Assembly: GCA_945787805.1 (NCBI GenBank)
Contig: CALZID010000013.1
Span: 1 to 54,127, forward strand
DNA: 54,127 nt
Direction: 5' to 3'
Origin: an uncultured Clostridia bacterium
GTDB taxonomy: Bacteria; Bacillota; Clostridia; Oscillospirales; Acutalibacteraceae
In this document: positions 51,469-54,127 of the stretch, in pieces
Layout: the number at the start of each line of letters is the position of its first letter
How positions within the stretch are numbered: the stretch's first letter is position 1
The notes under the pieces: model-generated
What the model saw: the letters and a program-made list of their open reading frames with translations, nothing else
The model's database searches: none
What the model was told of the DNA's origin: nothing
Program-made: the position numbers and the translations under genes

Positions 51469-52398
51469 TTATATCGCCGATAATATGTGCATATTGCGAA
51501 TATTTCCGTCACATATTTTATCGTTGACGGAATATGCGTGTCTTTCAAGGTCTTCGCTGATTACCGATGTTAATTTTTGTCTTTGTAATTCTGCGATTAT
51601 TTCCGCTGAAATCTCTTCGATAACATTTATTTTTTCACTGTGATTATCACCCAAAAGCAAGATAGAAAGCTTGCTCACAAAATCAAAATCACTTTTAATC
51701 TGTTTCAATGCACGAAAACTCCATTTATAAAAGGGCATATATTTATTGTTTAAAAGAAATACAGTTTTCATTGCCGAATTTACAAATTCAACACAGGCAA
51801 GCTGGGCAGCTTGTGGCTCGTTATGTTTAAGACAACGGAAAAAATTATACTGGCCAGACTGCGCCATAATAAGAATATTACCTGCAAGTCGTTTAAGCTT
51901 AATATCTTTCGGCATATTCATCAGATTTTCACGAATTTTTGAAAATTCCCCGTATTCATCAAAATAGATTTCGCCGTTAGTGGCTTCTGCCAAGGCGTAA
52001 TCGGGAATATAAAGCCAACCCTCTGCTGATAAGTTACCGTCGGGAGAGCCGACAGCGTCTTCATAGAATTTTGCGGTTCTGATTACACCGTTTCGGTTTC
52101 CGCCTACGGGTGACATTTTAAGTCGATTTATGCCTTTATATTCTTTTGGAAGCTTAGCATAAGCCCGTTCAAGCAAAAACTCTTGCCTTATATCAACTAT
52201 GCTTTCATCGGGAAGAAAAATGCAAAATCCCGGTTCAAAATCGTGGTCACGGGAGATTTCATCGTCAAAGCCGAAATGTTCAGACCCTTTGCCCACAAAT
52301 CCGATTGCTAAAAAAGGTAATAAATCCGCAAAATCCTTTTCGAGCATGGGTTTTCCGTATTCTTCATAAAATTCTTTTGAAAGTTCAAGCCCGTTCAT
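51469..52398 (-). CDS. DUF4037 protein, predicted nucleotidyltransferase-like
   Basis: A 331-residue protein. GFVGKGSEHFGFDDEISRDH, then D, has the G-S...D-x-D pattern of nucleotidyltransferase folds, and the C-terminal half is helical, like the substrate-binding half of aminoglycoside nucleotidyltransferases. I recall the family as DUF4037; activity and substrate are unknown. The ATG at 52398 overlaps the end of the TPR gene by 14 bases. The ribosome site is weak (GAGAG), consistent with coupled translation. Confidence 0.8.
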   Translation of the reverse strand: MNGLELSKEFYEEYGKPMLEKDFADLLPFLAIGFVGKGSEHFGFDDEISRDHDFEPGFCIFLPDESIVDIRQEFLLERAYAKLPKEYKGINRLKMSPVGGNRNGVIRTAKFYEDAVGSPDGNLSAEGWLYIPDYALAEATNGEIYFDEYGEFSKIRENLMNMPKDIKLKRLAGNILIMAQSGQYNFFRCLKHNEPQAAQLACVEFVNSAMKTVFLLNNKYMPFYKWSFRALKQIKSDFDFVSKLSILLLGDNHSEKINVIEEISAEIIAELQRQKLTSVISEDLERHAYSVNDKICDGNIRNMHILSAI

Positions 52399-53206
52399 AG
52401 ATTTCTCTCGCTCTCTGTGCAAATTTTTGCTGCGCAAAGAAATAACCGTAATAGCCGAATGTGGGAGCGCATTTTTCGCAGACAAAGGCATAATATCCGT
52501 TTCTCGGCAGAGTGTCGTTATCAAGCAATTTTTCTGCTTTTTCTATGTATTCCCCTATTTTTTCTTCACTCGCTTCTGCGCCCAGTTCTGCATAATATAA
52601 ATCCGCAAGATTTAGATATGTAATTGCAATTTCCATTTCACCGTATTGCTGTTTTGACATAACTTCAATTGCTTTATAAAAAAGCTCTTCGGCTTCTCGG
52701 TATTTACCCATTTCGGTTAATGCCAATGCCATATTGTTGTAAAGTCCGCCAAGGCGGCTGTCATTTGAGTTTAACAATGCTTCATAAATACCCTTTGCCT
52801 TTTCGTAAAGAGAAAGCGCATCTTCATTTTTACCGAAAGACTTTTTACCTGTTGCGGCATTGACGAGAGTTGTGCCGAAAGATACGGTATTTTCAATCTT
52901 CAATGCGGACGAAAGGGATAATGCGGAGTCAATGGCAGTCATACACTCATTTTCTTTGCCCACTTTTCGGTAAAGCCCGATTTGCTCGTTGAGAATTGTC
53001 AGTTTTCCGCGCATATCATTTCCCGCATCTGCTTCTTGGAGCCAATAGCACAGATGCTTTTCGGCGGATACATAGTCATTACGGCTGAAATATTCATCCA
53101 ACTTTTCCATTATACGCTTAATCGGAACAGGTGTAACTTCGGGTTTCATATTTAAAGGACAGCAAGGCTCTTCGTAGTCTTCTTTTTGTAAAGGTGTATT
53201 GTTCAT
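52385..53206 (-). CDS. Tetratricopeptide repeat protein
   Basis: A 273-residue protein of about five TPR-like helix pairs (for example LYNNMALALTEMGKYREAEE, ITYLNLADLYYAELG). No signal peptide, so cytoplasmic. The ATG at 53206 has GGAGAG. It is followed by the overlapping DUF4037 gene; the pair looks like a protein-interaction partner plus a catalytic domain. Function is unknown. Confidence 0.8.
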   Translation of the reverse strand: MNNTPLQKEDYEEPCCPLNMKPEVTPVPIKRIMEKLDEYFSRNDYVSAEKHLCYWLQEADAGNDMRGKLTILNEQIGLYRKVGKENECMTAIDSALSLSSALKIENTVSFGTTLVNAATGKKSFGKNEDALSLYEKAKGIYEALLNSNDSRLGGLYNNMALALTEMGKYREAEELFYKAIEVMSKQQYGEMEIAITYLNLADLYYAELGAEASEEKIGEYIEKAEKLLDNDTLPRNGYYAFVCEKCAPTFGYYGYFFAQQKFAQRAREIYERA

Positions 53207-53236
53207 AGCAAAATCTCTCCTAATCAATATAGGTAT

Positions 53237-53265
53237 ATTTTAGCATATTGCGTCTGCAATTACAA
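53237..53265 (-). promoter_or_regulatory. Promoter of the TPR/DUF4037 pair
   Basis: TTGTAA, 17 bases, TAAAAT on the minus strand, 31 bases before the TPR start. Confidence 0.72.
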
Positions 53266-53543
53266 GATTGCAGAATCTGGCATATAAAGGCAAAGCGCCC
53301 GCTGATTTCTCAACGGGCTACTTTTAAATTAGTCTAAGGGTTTCATTGTCGGGACGATTTAGGACATCGTTTCAATTCTTGCTATAACCCAACATAGTTC
53401 AAAATAAGTCGCAAATCAGATTTTTTCAAAATCCTACTTTACTTTATTTTCGATTAGTTTCGTGGGGGCTTTGTGTAAGAATTGATGTAAATGATGTAAA
53501 TGCTTTTATCCACCAACTATGAAGTCCGTATCAATTTAATCTG
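53266..53543. other. Gene-free junction between chromosome and putative element
   Basis: No gene is seen. A hairpin GCCCG-TGA..TCA-CGGGC lies at 53297-53318 and may end the integrase transcript. GATGTAAAT is tandemly repeated (about 53485-53502), the kind of direct repeat used as an integrase arm site. The attachment junction should lie here, but no tRNA or duplicated core is visible in the window. Confidence 0.45.
53290..53325 (-). terminator. Possible integrase terminator
   Basis: A stem of about eight pairs with one C-A mismatch around a TTTC loop; the T tract on the minus strand is weak. Could equally be a junction feature. Confidence 0.4.
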
Positions 53544-54127
53544 TCAAACCGACACTTTATTATACTCATTTTTGAAGTAGGAGTCAAGACCTTCAAATTC
53601 GGACTTCCTCAGCTCCTTTGTTACATCGGTATAGATGTTGAGCGTAGTTGAAATATCCTTATGACCGAGCGTGTCCTGAATGACCTTAACATTTACCCCT
53701 GCTTCGCACATTCTTGTTGTGAAAGTATGCCTTAAAGAATGGCAGCTAAAATGCGGGAGCAATACTTCTGCATTTTCATCTTTCAACAACTGCTCATCGT
53801 TACAGTCACGAATAATACGGCGAATTGCTTTGTTGAGGGTTGCCTGATGTTGCGGCTGTCCGAAACGGTTGATGAAGATAAAATCGGTGTATCCGTCAAC
53901 AGTCGCTTCACAATGAAGGTCAAGTAATTCCTGTCTTTCTTTTTCCATTAAAAATGCTTCTTTGACGAAACCGAGCATAGGCACTTTTCTTCTTCCTGCC
54001 GGGGTTTTGGTCGTATTAACATTGAAGTAACAGCCACGCTTACTGCCCTCGGTACGATGGTCATAGTAAACCAGCGTGTGGTTCACATCAATGATACCTT
54101 CTTCCAAATCAATATCGCACCATCTTA
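53544..54127 (-). CDS. Tyrosine-type site-specific integrase, C-terminal part
   Basis: The gene runs off the right edge; the reading frame stays open to base 54127, so the start is outside. The catalytic domain shows HSLRHTFTTRMCEAG, LGHKDISTTLNIY (with the Tyr nucleophile) and a preceding VPMLGFVKEAF segment, typical of the Tn916/phage Int group. Arm-binding and core-binding N-terminal domains are cut off. It is likely the left end of an integrative element extending to the right. GC and style differ little from its neighbours. Confidence 0.88.
   Translation of the reverse strand, partial: RWCDIDLEEGIIDVNHTLVYYDHRTEGSKRGCYFNVNTTKTPAGRRKVPMLGFVKEAFLMEKERQELLDLHCEATVDGYTDFIFINRFGQPQHQATLNKAIRRIIRDCNDEQLLKDENAEVLLPHFSCHSLRHTFTTRMCEAGVNVKVIQDTLGHKDISTTLNIYTDVTKELRKSEFEGLDSYFKNEYNKVSV

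Noticed and set aside
53544-54127. The right-edge integrase as the enzyme that built the tRNA-Ser islet
   Set aside because: It lies 37 kb away, its own junction shares no sequence with the tRNA repeats, and nothing links the two. Possible in trans but unsupported.

Overview
The window looks like the chromosome of a low-GC Gram-positive anaerobe of the class Clostridia, most likely an Oscillospiraceae/Ruminococcaceae-type gut bacterium. The evidence is a primase/sigma-A operon, AddAB rather than RecBCD, the ecfA1-ecfA2-ecfT-truA block, a ClpE-type ATPase, nifS-iscU next to an IscR-like regulator, strong AGGAGG-type ribosome sites, clean TTGACA-17-TATAAT promoters, and cytoplasmic plant-glycan glycosidases. 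This is inference from gene content; no rRNA is present to place the organism. Nearly all genes are on the minus strand. The plus-strand exceptions are two tRNA-Ser genes, a sialidase-like lipoprotein and mtaB.

Layout from left to right. 1-440 is non-coding, with tandem and palindromic repeats. 441-4316 is dgt-dnaG-rpoD (read right to left). 4408-5298 holds a YigZ-family gene and rpmE. 5367-13871 is a run with a small membrane protein, an alpha-galactosidase, addB and addA. 14028-16235 holds tRNA-Ser(UGA), tRNA-Ser(GCU) and a cassette-like islet: the 3' end of tRNA-Ser(GCU) recurs twice downstream and brackets a plus-strand sialidase-like lipoprotein gene. 16321-28949 is a probable 13-gene operon: ruvC-ruvA-ruvB-glmM-rRNA methyltransferase-ecfA1-ecfA2-ecfT-truA-DUF5711 protein-cvpA-pgsA-clpE. 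29064-32516 holds der, its DUF512 radical-SAM neighbour, and yceD-rpmF. 32646-32922 is a MITE-like inverted-repeat element. 32947-36000 holds a small P-loop protein, pgi and a D-Ala-D-Ala carboxypeptidase. 36090-40542 holds mtaB, a small lipoprotein and a beta-mannosidase. 40791-47844 is a sulfur/iron-sulfur/one-carbon block: nifS-iscU-nadA-mnmA, and rrf2-(MetH activation protein)-metH. 48029-50625 holds an EIIC-like permease, a GtrA protein and nadE. 50681-53206 holds an AIM24 protein and an overlapping DUF4037/TPR pair. 53544 to the right edge is the C-terminal part of a tyrosine integrase, probably the left end of a mobile element that continues outside the window.

How the parts work together. 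The nifS operon supplies persulfide sulfur and Fe-S clusters and places two consumers (NadA, MnmA) directly downstream. An IscR-like Rrf2 regulator lies next door, and related dyad-like sites sit inside the rrf2 and nifS promoters. MetH is split: its reactivation domain is a separate upstream gene. Alpha-galactosidase and beta-mannosidase together suggest use of galactomannan oligosaccharides, and the sialidase-like lipoprotein suggests contact with host or surface glycans.

The strongest unexplained signals are: (1) the tandem tRNA-Ser 3'-end repeats, which read like serial integrase-less cassette insertions; (2) a 277-bp MITE-like element with about 30-bp inverted ends and a TA duplication; (3) a dispersed family of palindromes sharing a GTAGGG end but with unrelated stems; (4) a duplicated mnmA 3' end; and (5) shared operator-like sequences in the rrf2 and nifS promoters.
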